In this document: one piece after another, positions 1-10,971 of the stretch
Position numbering within the stretch: the first letter of the stretch is position 1
How the letters are laid out: each line of letters starts with the position of its first letter
DNA from: Phlebopus portentosus
Lineage: Eukaryota > Basidiomycota > Agaricomycetes > Boletales > Boletinellaceae
Assembly (NCBI GenBank): GCA_037892935.1
Contig: JAYXKI010000006.1
Location: 1,054,001-1,118,000, forward strand
Direction: 5' to 3'
DNA: 64,000 nucleotides
The notes under the pieces: model-generated
Told to the model about the DNA's origin: nothing
The model's database searches: none
Seen by the model: only the letters and a program-made list of their open reading frames with translations
Made by a program: the position numbers and the translations under genes

Positions 1-1113
1 AAAGCGATCCATACGACATTAGGGAGATGTTTCGCACCCTACTGTATAATTGGGACTCCCACGAAGCTGCCAATGCGAGGAAGTGAAACCAAGAAGGCGG
101 AGATTCGATTGGGAGTTGATGCAATGATAGAGCTGGCGTTCCAATTCCGCTATGAAGGAAAGCATAGTCGCAGGTACGTTACCTTTTCTTCTCATCATGT
201 ATGGATGCGCTCATTGGATTCGAAGAGCTGAAGTGGACTTACTTTTGCCCGCGTTACCTTGGGTAGCGACGGCTGGTAACGTCTGTATGATCGAACTGCC
301 TTCTGACTGGAGGGATTATTTGACGTCTTTGCCAAACTATCATATATTTTGTGCCGATACAAGTACGCTTGCTGTCATCACATTCGCGTCCGAGGCGAAG
401 ATAAAGGATGAAAAGGTCGCCGCGAGACAGCTCACCTATGACTTGTGCTCCGGTCAACACCAACGCCGAGCCCTCGGATTTGACGATTCAAAGATCTACG
501 GCGCTGTATTGGTCGACAAACGGTTCAGGATCTACGAATCGGAGTGGTACGGGGATACCGTTGTAAGTATTTAATTTGCTCGCGCCCTACGCCCATCTCA
601 AGCGATTATAAGCGCGTATTTCCTACCAATAGAAGTTTTGATCTAGGAATTTTCGACGAATTCATATCTTGCTACATCACCCTCTGCAGGCTTGCGGATT
701 TCGAGGCCTCGAATGTCAAATTGGTATTCGATACATGGAACTCGGAACAAGGCAAGCAGACAATTAAGGATCGTAATATCACGGAATCTCAAAAGGCACC
801 GTGGCGGAAGGAGTCACCTGCATCTGCATCCGGGTGGCCGAGCAAACGGAGACGTGGTAGCGGCGAAGCCGACGACATGGAAAGCCTGGACACGTACGAT
901 CTGGAGCAATTCGAAGACGATGCCGACGTTGACAAAGATCCCACGAAAGTCCGTACCGCGGTTGAGGAAGAGGTTCCTCCTGGTGGTGATCCACTTAATG
1001 AACGGAATCTTCGCGTCTTCGAATACCTCGCGCGCGCAAAGCATTTCCCGGGTTCAGAAGTAGGCGATGTCCGGACTCAGAATTCTGCTGTTAGCTATGG
1101 TGGCATGGCGTAA
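1..1113 (+). CDS. Hypothetical agaricomycete protein, 5' end cut by window
   Basis: Three exons fit: 1-173 (frame 1, open to the left edge), 226-562 and 613-1113. Both introns are GT-AG and about 50 bases. The joined product has a globular part (GNVCMIELPSDWRDYL, then ARQLTYDLCSGQHQRRALGF and KIYGAVLVDKRFRIYES, then FDEFISCYITLCRLADFEAS). After this comes a basic stretch (PSKRRRGSGEADD) that could be a nuclear localisation signal, followed by an acidic tail. The globular part resembles the region that precedes the kinase domain in mushroom FunK1-type (fungal-type) protein kinases. No kinase domain follows before the stop, so this is either a truncated relative or a different family. The family link is from memory of conserved motifs and is weak. 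The coding nature and exon structure are better supported than the function. Confidence 0.5.
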
Positions 1114-1478
1114 ACTGAGATGTGAACCGTCATACTTGTAAAGATGTTCTATGCTTGTTTAGTATCATTTTAGCTTTTCTATTTGATATTTATGAGGAAT
1201 TGTTGGCGTATATTTTACCGCCACCTATGATGCGTCAACAACGGATTCCACGGAAACAATGGGTGCTCAATCAGAATGAGAAGGGAAAGAAGTGGATCGA
1301 GAAGGTGCACTTCCTCCCGTTTCTCCTTGTTCCGCACGGCGTTATTTCAAACTCAAAGTCTTGAACAGATAGCAGAAGGTGGGCAACCTTCTAAGCACCA
1401 ACCGTCCATAACTGGTTATACGACCACAACATTGTGGTAGCAGCTTGCCGGGGATAACGGCATGGCGTTTATCGGCCG
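1114..1478. other. Intergenic, no gene supported
   Basis: Short open frames are present, including one of 80 codons, but none shows family motifs or a plausible splice pattern. The segment probably holds the 3' untranslated region of the gene before it. Confidence 0.4.
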
Positions 1479-1971
1479 ATGGTGTTGGGTGCAACAGTAC
1501 AATCGCAACAGCACAAGGTGAGTCTTAGTCTTAGTATTTTATCATCTGGGTATTTTCTAAATTCTATAACCGTAAAAGAGATTCAGATACTCGCTGGGCT
1601 TCAAGACGACCTGCTTTTGAGCCGCTTCATAATTCTCCTGACAATCAAGAAATCACTCATCAATGGGCTTTGTCAGCCCATGGGCTTCGACCTTTCGCGG
1701 ATTGAATGCAACCCCGTAGAGAACTGGCTGATGGTGGACGGACAACCTCTGACCGGTTGGGATTTCCGCCTGTTCCGATGCCAGGGAGAAGCGATGGTCG
1801 GCGAGACCTAGTATGTCGACCAGTAGCAGATGTATATTGCGGTTTTTCGAGGACACAATACTCTAAAATTCTCATTCGTGGACAAGGCGGCGGACATTGA
1901 ACGGCTGATCCAATACTTTCCGTTTGCGCGGCAGCTCCACATCTTCGATGCAAGTAAACCTCTGAAGATTT
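1479..1971 (+). other. Coding-like remnant of unknown family
   Basis: Two stretches read like protein. 1479-1811 opens with ATG, contains a possible GT-AG intron at about 1519-1578, and encodes a segment with the motif NPVENWLMVDGQPLTGWDF before a stop. 1831-1971 encodes FVDKAADIERLIQYFPFARQ before a stop. The gap between them is too small for a normal intron and contains stops in the joining frame, so this looks like a broken or misjoined gene. I do not recognise the family. It could also be chance open frame. Confidence 0.2.
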
Positions 1972-2606
1972 AAATCCCAGGTTGATTTTGCAATTCTTTC
2001 CTTCAGATCCTCTAGGACGTTTCCTTTCTTCCGATACTGACAAATACCACGCTCAGGCATCGACCCTCCATGGATGGAGCTTCACGCTAGCTTTCTCGGT
2101 CAAAGTCATTAAATGAGGCGGCTTCGTGTTTCTACAATACTAGCTATAATATTAGCATAATCGCGCGGTAGTTCTTCATCGATAGATACAGTGCTATGCG
2201 TTTCGTATGCCTACCGAACTGCGGCTTTGCTGATACAAGAGGGACTCATCTCATGCAATTCCCTTCGGGCATCGCGGCGGGAGCTAATCCTAGGATCCCG
2301 CTCTGAAACTAGCACTTTTCTGGACTGCTCGAAGGGGGCCATTTTGGACGGAAGCTGTTCCTCTAAATGAAGGGACCCAGTGAATTGCCGGATGCCGTAG
2401 ACGCCGTACGGCACCTTTCATGAACTGGGTTCATCCGATTGAATGGAGATCAACGACACTGATCTTCTCTTCGCTGACTACAACGAGCGGTGGTCTCGGT
2501 TCAGGAGATGGACAAGAATTTGTTTTTATATTGTCTTCCGCCTTAAAACGTGGCTCTCCGAACGTCTTCGGGCTACTCTTCCCTCCACCACCCTTGACCC
2601 TCGTCG
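1972..2606. other. Intergenic, no gene supported
   Basis: Only short open frames are present. A stretch at about 2450-2610 reads open and contains a W-x-x-x-R pattern, but this is not enough to call a gene. Confidence 0.35.
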
Positions 2607-4521
2607 ATGAGCTCCCTCCCGCTTGCGGGCCTCCTTGACTTGAAGACCACTGGGGAGCAGGTCAACATCTATAAGGTGAGAAAGTGGGCATCTTCGGCTG
2701 ATAAAGCATTATTGATTTGTTTTGATAGTACACCTCAGGCAAGTTAGAAGGTTTCCGTTAAGAACATCAATGGCTTATCTTCTGGAACAGTTGCGACTCT
2801 AACAGTCTTTGTATGTGCAAAAGGAGCATCATTCTAGCGAAGGTGTCTAACTCAACGCGAAGATATATGACTATCTTTGCACTTTAGAGGACGAGGTAAG
2901 TTTTTCATTTAGATTCATTGTTTGAAGCAATTTGATTATCTTCCTAACCAGAGGCGACTTGTATGGCCATCACGATGGTCATTAATAAAGGTTGTATACT
3001 TTCTCAATCGAGCCATCGCCTTCACGTCTTCCTTCTTGTTAGTTGACCGTAAGCATCGCCACTGCAATCTTGTGTCAGCATTCTCTCTGATTGCTCTGCA
3101 GTGTTGCTAATAGTCACTGATGGCGAGGTACGTTCGTGTTCCTAGCAAAGTTTTCGATGGTTCCTCATCTTTGGCAGTCGTGTAAGCGACATCTTTATCC
3201 GACAGTTAGTACGTGAAACCTTCTCAGAGTAAATGCATAGCATTCTCAATTACGCTTTCATTTATCCAGTAATGGCACAAATGACCTTTGTTATCGGAGA
3301 AGGTAAACGGAGCTTCAAACATTCATTTCGAGTCTGACACATCCGAGGTCAGTCGTGCTGTTCATGCGGGTGTATGCAATATGGTTCTGTGATAGGCGGA
3401 TGTTGGCACTGTTACTAACGGTCTATGTGGTAAGTAACATTGGACTCAGTGAGAACAAAACTATTAATGGGTCTTTTCGCATAGCCTGGAGTTGTTGGGG
3501 CAACATATGCAACTATACATGCCTCGACTTCAGCTATAGCTAGTGCGCCAAGTCTATCCTTGTTCCTACGTCTCCAGCTCATTGCGGAATAGCATCATTG
3601 CCAGCGTTGTTCGGTCCCGGATGTGTGGTGGTGTATCAGAGTACGGATTTCTGGATATGCTATTTGGTTCTCCTATTCCACGAAACTTGTGGGTACCAAG
3701 GAGGGAAATAAACACCCAAACTGACTCTGACTTGCTCATCAGTCATGCTCGTCCTTATCCTTACTAGAGCGTTCCTCTCCCGTGAGTTTCAGCAAATCGC
3801 GATTATAGTTAACTAATGTCCAATAAAAATGTAGACGGATATTCATTATCGAGAATCCTGCGCATGGTGGTCAAAGATGGTAGGTATAAAGGTTCTTCCG
3901 GAGCACATGCCTGACCCTCTTCCCTCTATTGCGGATATAGGTATCTTGTACTATCTTTGTGTTCTCGGTGAGTAAATAAGCACCGTAAGAGACTTCGTCT
4001 TCTTATTCTACTCAATCGTAGGAACTTCGCTCGCGAACTTGTTGGTTCTGTTACTCGCCACCGTGAGTGTTCTCCCATGTTATCTAACCCGCCAGGCCTC
4101 AACTGGCCGTACAATTTTCATTAAAAAATGGATTCAGAGGAACCTTCGGACGTTTCTCATCTTGTACGTCTATTTTACTTTCCCACACTAAATGATTCGG
4201 AATCTTGAGAGCTTCGATACTTAATTCGTTCACACATCCATACCCAGAACTCAGGGTGTAATCCACAGCATACTCTGTGCACGACTTCTCCTACGTCTTC
4301 GCGGTGCATACAAGTCCTTGACTTCCGAGGGCCTACGCTCCGTGCGCATCCATGCAAGTCAAGCAAGCAAGCACGACGCTCGTGGAACGCAGTCTCGAAG
4401 AGATTCCGATGCATACGTTCTCTTCTTCTACACTGCCTGGATCTGGATCGGAGTCGCGGAGTCCGCAGGTGCTGAGCATCGACTGATGATCGAGGATACG
4501 GGTTGCCAAGCAGGGTTGTGA
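2607..4521 (+). CDS. DUF6533 multi-pass membrane protein
   Basis: A many-exon gene starting MSSLPLAGLLDL. The hallmark of the family is visible across exons 2-5: YTSVATLTVF, then IYDYLCTLEDE, then RRLVWPSRWSLIK, then VVYFLNR. DUF6533 proteins are seven-helix-like membrane proteins greatly expanded in mushrooms, with no established function. Later membrane segments include VVLFMRVYAIWF, ALLLTVYV, GCVVVYQSTDFWICYLVLLF, VMLVLILTRAFL and a tail with TQGVIHSILCARLLLRLRG. Exons are small (one is 10 bases, 2729-2738) and the intron after it has a GC donor (AG|GCAAGT). The splice near 3550-3595 is uncertain: a weak GT donor gives the best frame. The last three codons and the stop at 4519-4521 lie inside the inverted repeat that begins at 4511, so the natural C-terminus may have been replaced. 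Confidence 0.7.
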
Positions 4522-4862
4522 CTTATTGATGCAATGTGCCTGTCAGCTTTGTTGAGACAATAAATTGCGTAATTGATTGCAAAAGGGGTTTCGACTCATC
4601 CGAGATTACAAATTGCAACATGTTTGCCACGGAAAGGGAAATTTGAAGTTGCGTCACGGTGGCAATTTATTAAGTCACTCGCGATTTCCCCCTTTGTGAG
4701 ATTTCAAATGTCACACTTGACACAATTTGTAATTTCGCCACCGGGTGGGCGATCAGTGGGTCGTTCTGCGGGCGATCACCGCATCCAGTGGGCGATCAGC
4801 GGTCCATTCAGTGGGTGATCAGCAGGCGATCACCACATTCAGTGGGCGATCTGCGGGCGATG
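4511..4862 (+). repeat. Left long inverted repeat arm
   Basis: Runs from CAGGG inward. The outer 240 bases are unique-looking, including the stretch TTTGCCACGGAAAGGGAAAT. The inner 120 bases (about 4745-4862) are an imperfect tandem array built on GTGGGCGATCAGCGG-like units. It matches the inverse of 7490-7852 at over 90 percent by eye in the outer part. The differences are nearly all transitions. Confidence 0.8.
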
Positions 4863-4950
4863 GGACGCATCAATTTCTTGTCTTCTTGCCACCGTCATCC
4901 TCCATCCTGTCTTCCTTCACCGTCCCTGCTTACTTTAACGACTCGTAACA

Positions 4951-7210
4951 TTAGGCAACTGCACGACCTTAACAGATCAAGGCCATGAAGTAAAGCAGAT
5001 GAGAATCTAGTGGTCGAGATCACACGCATAGAATCATCCCTGACTCTAGTAAAAGATGACTTGGTATGCTTAACGTTGGCTCCTTTGTCAGGGTACTGAG
5101 GGGTGACCTCCAATTCCCCAGGCTGCTTTGACCTCAAGTCTTAAAGGCAAGCAGGATGAGCTGCGACACATCAAGAGCGAAATGAAAAAGAAGATGCCGG
5201 AATTGAAGTAGGTTCGCGCCTTGTGACACAATGCCATTTTGAAAGTATTGAAACAGAATTTACAGGCCAAAGCGAATCACGCTGCTCTGGTCGAAAGGAT
5301 AGAAGCTTTGTCCACAGTTGTCAACAAAGCGGAGGATGAAATATTCGCACGATTCTGCGCACAAATTGGCGTGGAAAACATTCGGGAATACGAATCACGG
5401 CAGCTGAAAGCCGCGAGTGAGGAGGCTGCGGCTCGTAGGCGTTTCGAGACACAAATTGCACGTCTTACCCATCAGTAAGTTTCCTTTTTTTTATAGTTTG
5501 CCGTGAAGATCGGACGTACTGAGTGACGCCCTCAGGTCGCAATTCGAGGAACAGCAACTGGCAACGCTGCAAGAGCGCCTTGCAATGCTTGACACCGCTA
5601 TAAATGCCGAGCGCGCAGCTATTAAGAAGCATGAAGCCGAAAAGCAAGCAGTCCAGGAAGAAATTGATCAGCTTCAGGAGTCTATCCTCGAGCTTCAAGA
5701 GGAGCTCAAGGAACTCAACGGGGTTTTAGAGACTAAGACGAAGGAACTTGATACCGTCAAGAAGAACACCACTAGAGCGTCAAAAGTCCTTGACCATGCT
5801 CTAAAGGAAATTGCTTCGAAGGTTGGAATAAGCATGCGTTCCCTATAACATCGTCTAATCATATGGATCTAGAATGACGAGATTGAAAAACTTGCTCTGG
5901 AGAGATCGTCTATCTCTCGAAAGTGTCGGTTGGAAGAGATTAAACTTCGTCTCGGATCAGGCAGCTTAAAGAACGTTCCAATTGAAGAGGTGAGTTTTGG
6001 CTCGATTTCCCGTCGTACAATCAGTTCTCATTGCTTTCTGTCACTCACTTCGATGCAGAATCTTCGAGAAGAGGTGACAATGGACATTGATGACGAAGAC
6101 GGTACACAGAGGCCTCGACGCGTCCCTGATTACGGTATTGAGGTGGAGTTTGACTTACTGGACGACGAGGAGCGAGAAGTAAGTACAGTCAAGTCCTTTT
6201 CATGTATGAACAATGTCCGACGAAAGTCGTTCAGGATGGATCAGCAGAGATGGGATCAACGTACGATTCGTCTATCACCAAGCTTAATACAGAGATCGAG
6301 CGCATGGCACCAAACATGAAGGCAATGGAGAGGTCAGGTAAATCTAGTTCTTAATTAAGGACATTCACGAACGTCCGGATGTAGACTGGACGATGTTCAA
6401 ACTAAGCTGCTGGACACGGAGAAAGCGGCTGAGAAAGTCCGCAAAGAGTCGAAACGCGCTCGGGACGAATTTAATGATATAAGAAAGCGAAGGTAAATAT
6501 TGTAACGTGGTGAAGCTCAATCTTGTTTATAATGACTTGTCTTCTGCAGATGCGATCTTTTCAACAAAGCTTTCACTCATATTTCGGAGCGCATTGATCA
6601 AATCTACAAAGACCTTACGAAAGGGAAGGCTGCGCCAATGGGCAGTGTTGCTTATCTGAGCCTGGAAGACAACGAGGTTAGTCGATGAATTTTGTATCAG
6701 GAGAAGTTATTTGCTAAGCTTTGCACGCAGGAACCATTTGCTGCTGGCATTAAGTACCATGCGATGCCTCCGATGAAGCGATTTAGAGATATGGAGCAGC
6801 TCTCGGGAGGAGAGAAGACTGTCGCTGCTCTCGCATCGCTTTTCGCTATTCACAGGTATCCCTTTCTTCATTGTTCTCACGAACTTTTCCTTACACTCTT
6901 TTCACCCGTCACTCTAGTTATCAACCAGCCCCTTTCTTTGTTCTTGATGAGGTTGATGCAGCACTCGACAATACGAATGTCGCCAAGATTGCTAATTACA
7001 TCCGTTCCCGGGCGTCTGGCGAGTTCCAGTTTATAGTCATTAGTTTGAAGAATTCCCTGTACGAACGAGGCAACTCGTTGGTAGGTATCTACCGTGATCA
7101 GAAAGTGAACAGTTCCAGCTCCTTAACATTAGATGTAAGTGACTTTTTATCATACCACTCGCAAAATTAATGGGGAATTTCTCTTTCAGCTCACACAATA
7201 TGATGACTGA
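4951..7210 (+). pseudogene. SMC1: SMC1 cohesin subunit, C-terminal fragment
   Basis: SMC1 with SMC3 forms the ATPase core of cohesin. Only the second coiled coil and C-terminal head are here. Recognisable exons encode KADENLVVEITRIESSLTLV, DELRHIKSEMKKK, ALVERIEALSTVVNKAED, QEEIDQLQESILELQEELKE, RDEFNDIRKRRCDLFNKAFT, the signature [15 protein letters not shown], Walker [41 protein letters not shown] and the terminal LTQYDD before the stop at 7208-7210. Introns are retained, so the copy is not retrotransposed. Lesions: an in-frame TGA at 4986-4988, best explained as CGA to TGA, and a reading-frame break at 5208-5211 where one base seems lost from an intron donor (AAG then TAGGT). The N-terminal head, first coiled coil and hinge are absent, and the fragment sits inside the inverted repeats. 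A captured gene fragment is the best reading, with the complete gene expected elsewhere. Confidence 0.8.
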
Positions 7211-7489
7211 TTGCCATGAACTCTGCTGAATCACCGCACACTCTATTTATTCTATCAACCCTTGCTGTCATAATCATAAATGTAATAACAATATGTAGCT
7301 TGTACGGATTCCACAACATAAAATGGGCATACGGAGTAAATGTGATGATCAATGCAATGCGAACGTGAACAGCAAATAGAAGAGAAGACAGCATAGAACA
7401 AAGGAAACAACTAGCACTAAAATTACCAGCAATGAAAGAAGTTGAGATGAGATTATATGTAATAAATTTCTTTCCGCCCGTTCATCGGC

Positions 7490-7852
7490 CGCCACATTGA
7501 TCGCCCAGTGATCACCTGCAGATCACCTGCAGATCGCCCACTGAATGTCCCGCTGATCGCCCACTGAATGCAGTGAACGGCCCGCTGATTACCTGCTGAT
7601 CGCCCACTGATCGCCCACCCGGTGGCAAAATTACAAATCGCGTCAAGTGTGACATTTGAAATCTCACAAAGGGGGAAATTGCGAGTGACTTAATAAATTG
7701 CCACCGTGACGCAACTTCAAATTTCCCTTTCCGTGGCAAACATGTTGCAATTTATAATCTCGGATGAGTCAAAACCCCTTTTGCAATCAATTACACAATT
7801 TATTGTCTCAACAAAGCTGACAGGCATGCTGCATTAATAAGTCACGACCCTG
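7490..7852 (-). repeat. Right long inverted repeat arm
   Basis: Inverse copy of the left arm, with the tandem units (GATCGCCCACTGA) on its inner side at about 7498-7620 and the CCCTG terminus at 7848-7852. Confidence 0.8.
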
Positions 7853-8825
7853 CCGCAATCATTGGCGCAATTATTAATTTCGTTTCTACTTTCGCTCGTT
7901 ATCGCGGCCCTGCCGAAACCGACCTTTGCCTGCTGTGCAATACGACTTTTTCTTGTAATCTATTCTTAATTTCTCCCTTGGCCAGACTCTGAGAGTTTCA
8001 TCATTTGCAATTCGAAGCGGGGAATTGGAAATTTCTGCAAATTTTTCTTAAAGATTTTCTCGGGTGTAGGACGTACAGAACCAATTTGGGTACCCGAGGG
8101 GATGATCGTGATCGGCGCTGATCGTCCCTATGGACCCACAAATCTGAGACAAAGTTCAAGAGCGAACTGAACTTCGGATCGGTTTAAATTCCTCTTCTTT
8201 CACTTTTGTCGCTTGAGTGTCCCGCGGTTCACGCAGATTTTATCCCTCCTATGTATGCGCATTTTTGAACCGCAATCGGAGAGTTCGAGTTGAGGGCATG
8301 AGACAGGAGCGATGAGCGATCGCGACGCCCGATCGCCGGTGTGGCCGGCGCCGGACCCTTACCCACTTCGACTCTGCATCACAGTAGTTACCAAGTAATC
8401 GGGATGTGAGTGAGAGTGGTTTAAAATTTAGTCTTTTTCCGTTGCATCTTCTCCCGGCTTTGGGTTGCTCTTCTTCGCGTGACCGGTGGCAGTAATGCAT
8501 TTCATTATTTTAAAAAAAGGAGTTTTATCTTGACTGTGACGTCCGGATCACTAGTATTCATGAAGCGAGACATGATTGAAATTTATCATCATTTAAGATA
8601 TGCCTTTTCTTTTTGGAGCTGTCATCATGACATCAGAAATCTAGCTTACAGCCGAGAGCGTGAATACATCCAAGATCATGGCAGGAGCAATAGTAACAGG
8701 AAGGCCACAAGGGCAAAACAACACATTGAAAACTGAGCCGATCCAGGTCGAGGCGGGGCGAGGCATACGATGGACAAGACAAATAGAAGGAGGGGAGAGA
8801 GGGGTTTGAAGCAGATGGACAGGGT
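7853..8825. other. Intergenic, no gene supported
   Basis: Nearly 1 kb with only short open frames on both strands and no recognisable motif. The right part is the likely 3' flank of the phosphate transporter gene that ends at 8826. Confidence 0.4.
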
Positions 8826-10971
8826 CTACTTGTTCTCTACTACTCGAGTAGCATCTCCAGACTTTCGTCCGGTCCTGTCAGCAATGAAGCCCTGCTGGCT
8901 CTCGTTCGAAATTTCCTCAAGTGAACGGTTCAGCGTCTCCGGGATGAGCAGCGTCGAGAAGACTCCAGTAAGCATGAAGAAGGCGAAGATCTCAAGACTG
9001 GAAAACATTACAAGTCAGTTCCATGTATTCTGATTTGTCACATGGGAAGAGAGGAAGGGAAAGCGAAAACTCACATATGCTTGACAAACTGGTTCGTACC
9101 ACCTATGTTGCGTAACCGCGCGAAACCGACCTGCGCGACGATAGCACCGAGCTTACCGGACGCGGCAGAGATACCGTGCGCCGTACTCCTGTAGCGCGTC
9201 GGGAAAGCCTCCCCAGGAACGACGAACGTCGTCGTGTTCGGACCGAAGTTCTGGAAGAAGTTCGTAAGGCAGTACAGAAATACGAATGCCTTCCTCGGGC
9301 CACTCGATGCGGTCAGTTTGTCGTATGCGAAACCCATGATGACGAATAGAATCGTAAGGAGGGTGAAGCCCATGAATTGGATAGGCTTCCGGCCCCACTT
9401 GTCGATGACTAAAAAGGTGGCGTAGTATCCCGGAATGAGACCAGCGACTGAGAGAATGAGGTTGCCGACGCAGATGTTGTGTAGGTTTTCGTACACTTTC
9501 TGTGTGCCTGTTACATCTGCTGAAGGGTTACCAAACCCAATGGCATCCAGGATGATGGAAGAGTTGAGACCAAGACCGTAGAATGCAATCTACAACCATC
9601 GAGTGGTTCAGCATATAACAACCAAGTATCCGCGAAAAATCTTACGTCGAGAGCAAACCAACTCCAAGCCGTGCCAATCAGGACCTTCATATTTGACCAC
9701 TTGCCGAAGTACTGAGCGAAGTCACGTCTCGAGGCCTTCGGTGCGACAACATGTTCGACGACTTCGGCATCTGAACCAAACTTGCCATGAGCAATGACTG
9801 CATCGATATCTGCGGCTGCCTGGTGGACATTGCGTTCGACATCCATCGTGAAACGAGGAGTCTCGGGGATAGTAAGACGGAAGTAGAGTGCCACACAGCC
9901 GGGAACACATCCCAAGCCGATGAGCAAGCGCCACATGAAGTCGACGGATTTCAAGTCGGTCGGATCGTCGTTTAAGAGAGACGATTTGTATGCAGAAACG
10001 ACGATGAGTGCGACAAGGCAAGCGCCTGTGAAAATGAACCAGTCATGAAGTCAACGAATGCGATAGTCTAAAATTAGCTTACTCAAATTCCCCCAGCCCT
10101 GCGCGGCAAAGACAGCAGTCATTAAACGTCCGCGGAGCCTTGTTGCGGAGAACTCAGAGGCAATGATAGCAGAAAGCGGGTAGTCTCCTCCAATACCGAT
10201 ACCCATCTGTTCAAGTCGAGAATTAGATCCGAGGAAGAAAATAACGAGTCATCGACACGTACAATGAAACGCCAGACAATAAGCACACCGAATATGTTTA
10301 CAGCATGTGCTTCTCCAGTCAATGCTTGTGCAAAGGTACCAATAATGATGATCATCAATTCAATACCGTCTGAAAACAGACATTCGGGTCGATAAGCACC
10401 GAAAACGGTAGGTGCGGCGGGAAGTATCGAATGAGACACGCACACATCCTTTTACGACCGAGCAGATCCGCGAGCCAGCCAAAGAGAAGCTGTCCGACGA
10501 GAGTTCCTACAGGGGTAGCGACCTTGATTCCCAGGTCCTGGTCCTGGTTAAGGGTCTGGTTTGCACCATAGACGTATCCGAGCATCGTCGATGCTATATT
10601 GATCTATTATCTAATTTAGGCACCGTTGAAGATGAAGTCACAAGCGCGCCTTACAGCAAAGATATCGTATCTGTCCAGAAAAACGAGTGAGAAAATTGTT
10701 CGAGTAGGGCTGTACCTGGAAATACTTACGCATCTGTGAAGAAGCCAACACCTGCCACCAAGACCACTTTAACGTGGAACCGTCTGAGCAAAAATGTCAA
10801 AAAATTTTGACAAAAGAAAAGGTTGAACTGGGTAACTGACGAGAATTTGGCGTTATCGACCTCGGCCAGGGCTGCACGCCGGCGCTGGTCGAGGTGGTAG
10901 GCATCGCTAGTAGCATGAATGCCGACCGAGCCGCGAGAGGACGTCTTTTCTGGAGTGTAGCCGTTGTCCAT
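8826..10971 (-). CDS. PHO84: High-affinity inorganic phosphate transporter, PHO84 family
   Basis: A major-facilitator phosphate:H+ symporter of the plasma membrane. Reading the minus strand, exon 1 (10971-10841) starts MDNGYTPEKTSSRGSV. It is followed by the transmembrane start KVVLVAGVGFFTDAYDIFA. The family segments follow in order: ATPVGTLVGQLLFGWLADLL with GRKRMY, the signature GIGIGGDYPLSAIIASEF, MWRLLIGLGCVPGCVALYFR, IPETPRFTMDVERNVHQA, then LIPGYYATFLVIDKWGRKPI, NFFQNFGPNTTTFVVPGEAF, PTRYRSTAHGISAASGKLGA, and the C-terminal LLIPETLNRSLEEIS. About nine exons are needed. One is only 16 bases (YDIFA), between GT-AG introns. All exons join in frame, so the gene looks intact. PHO84 is induced by phosphate starvation in yeast through Pho4; a CACGTG site lies about 350 bases upstream of the ATG. 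Confidence 0.92.

Larger units (their letters stand above)
4511..7852. mobile_element. 3.3-kb long-inverted-repeat element enclosing an SMC1 fragment
   Basis: The segment begins CAGGGTTGTGACTTATTG and ends with the inverse of CAGGGTCGTGACTTATTA. Both ends continue as matching inverted repeats for roughly 350 bases. The terminal CAGGG matches hAT-superfamily ends, and long arms with inner tandem repeats recall foldback elements. Between the arms is the C-terminal part of an SMC1 gene with introns. No transposase is present. The eight bases outside each end (TTGCCAAG at 4503-4510 and CCGCAATC at 7853-7860) do not match, so a single transposition event is not proven; two inverted insertions or a rearranged element are alternatives. 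The stretch 7211-7489 between the SMC1 stop and the right arm holds no gene and is probably SMC1 3' flanking sequence. Confidence 0.6.

Noticed and set aside
2440..2610. Open stretch containing RWSRFRR, resembling the W-x-x-x-R C-helix of cytochrome P450
   Set aside because: No other P450 motif (E-x-x-R, heme-binding Cys loop) is found nearby; a five-residue pattern is too weak.
4951..7210. SMC1 as an intact resident gene
   Set aside because: The N-terminal head, first coiled coil and hinge are missing, the left inverted repeat occupies the place where they should be, and the frame has a TGA and a lost splice donor.
4503..7860. 8-bp target-site duplication around the SMC1-carrying element
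   Set aside because: TTGCCAAG on the left and CCGCAATC on the right share too few positions to count.
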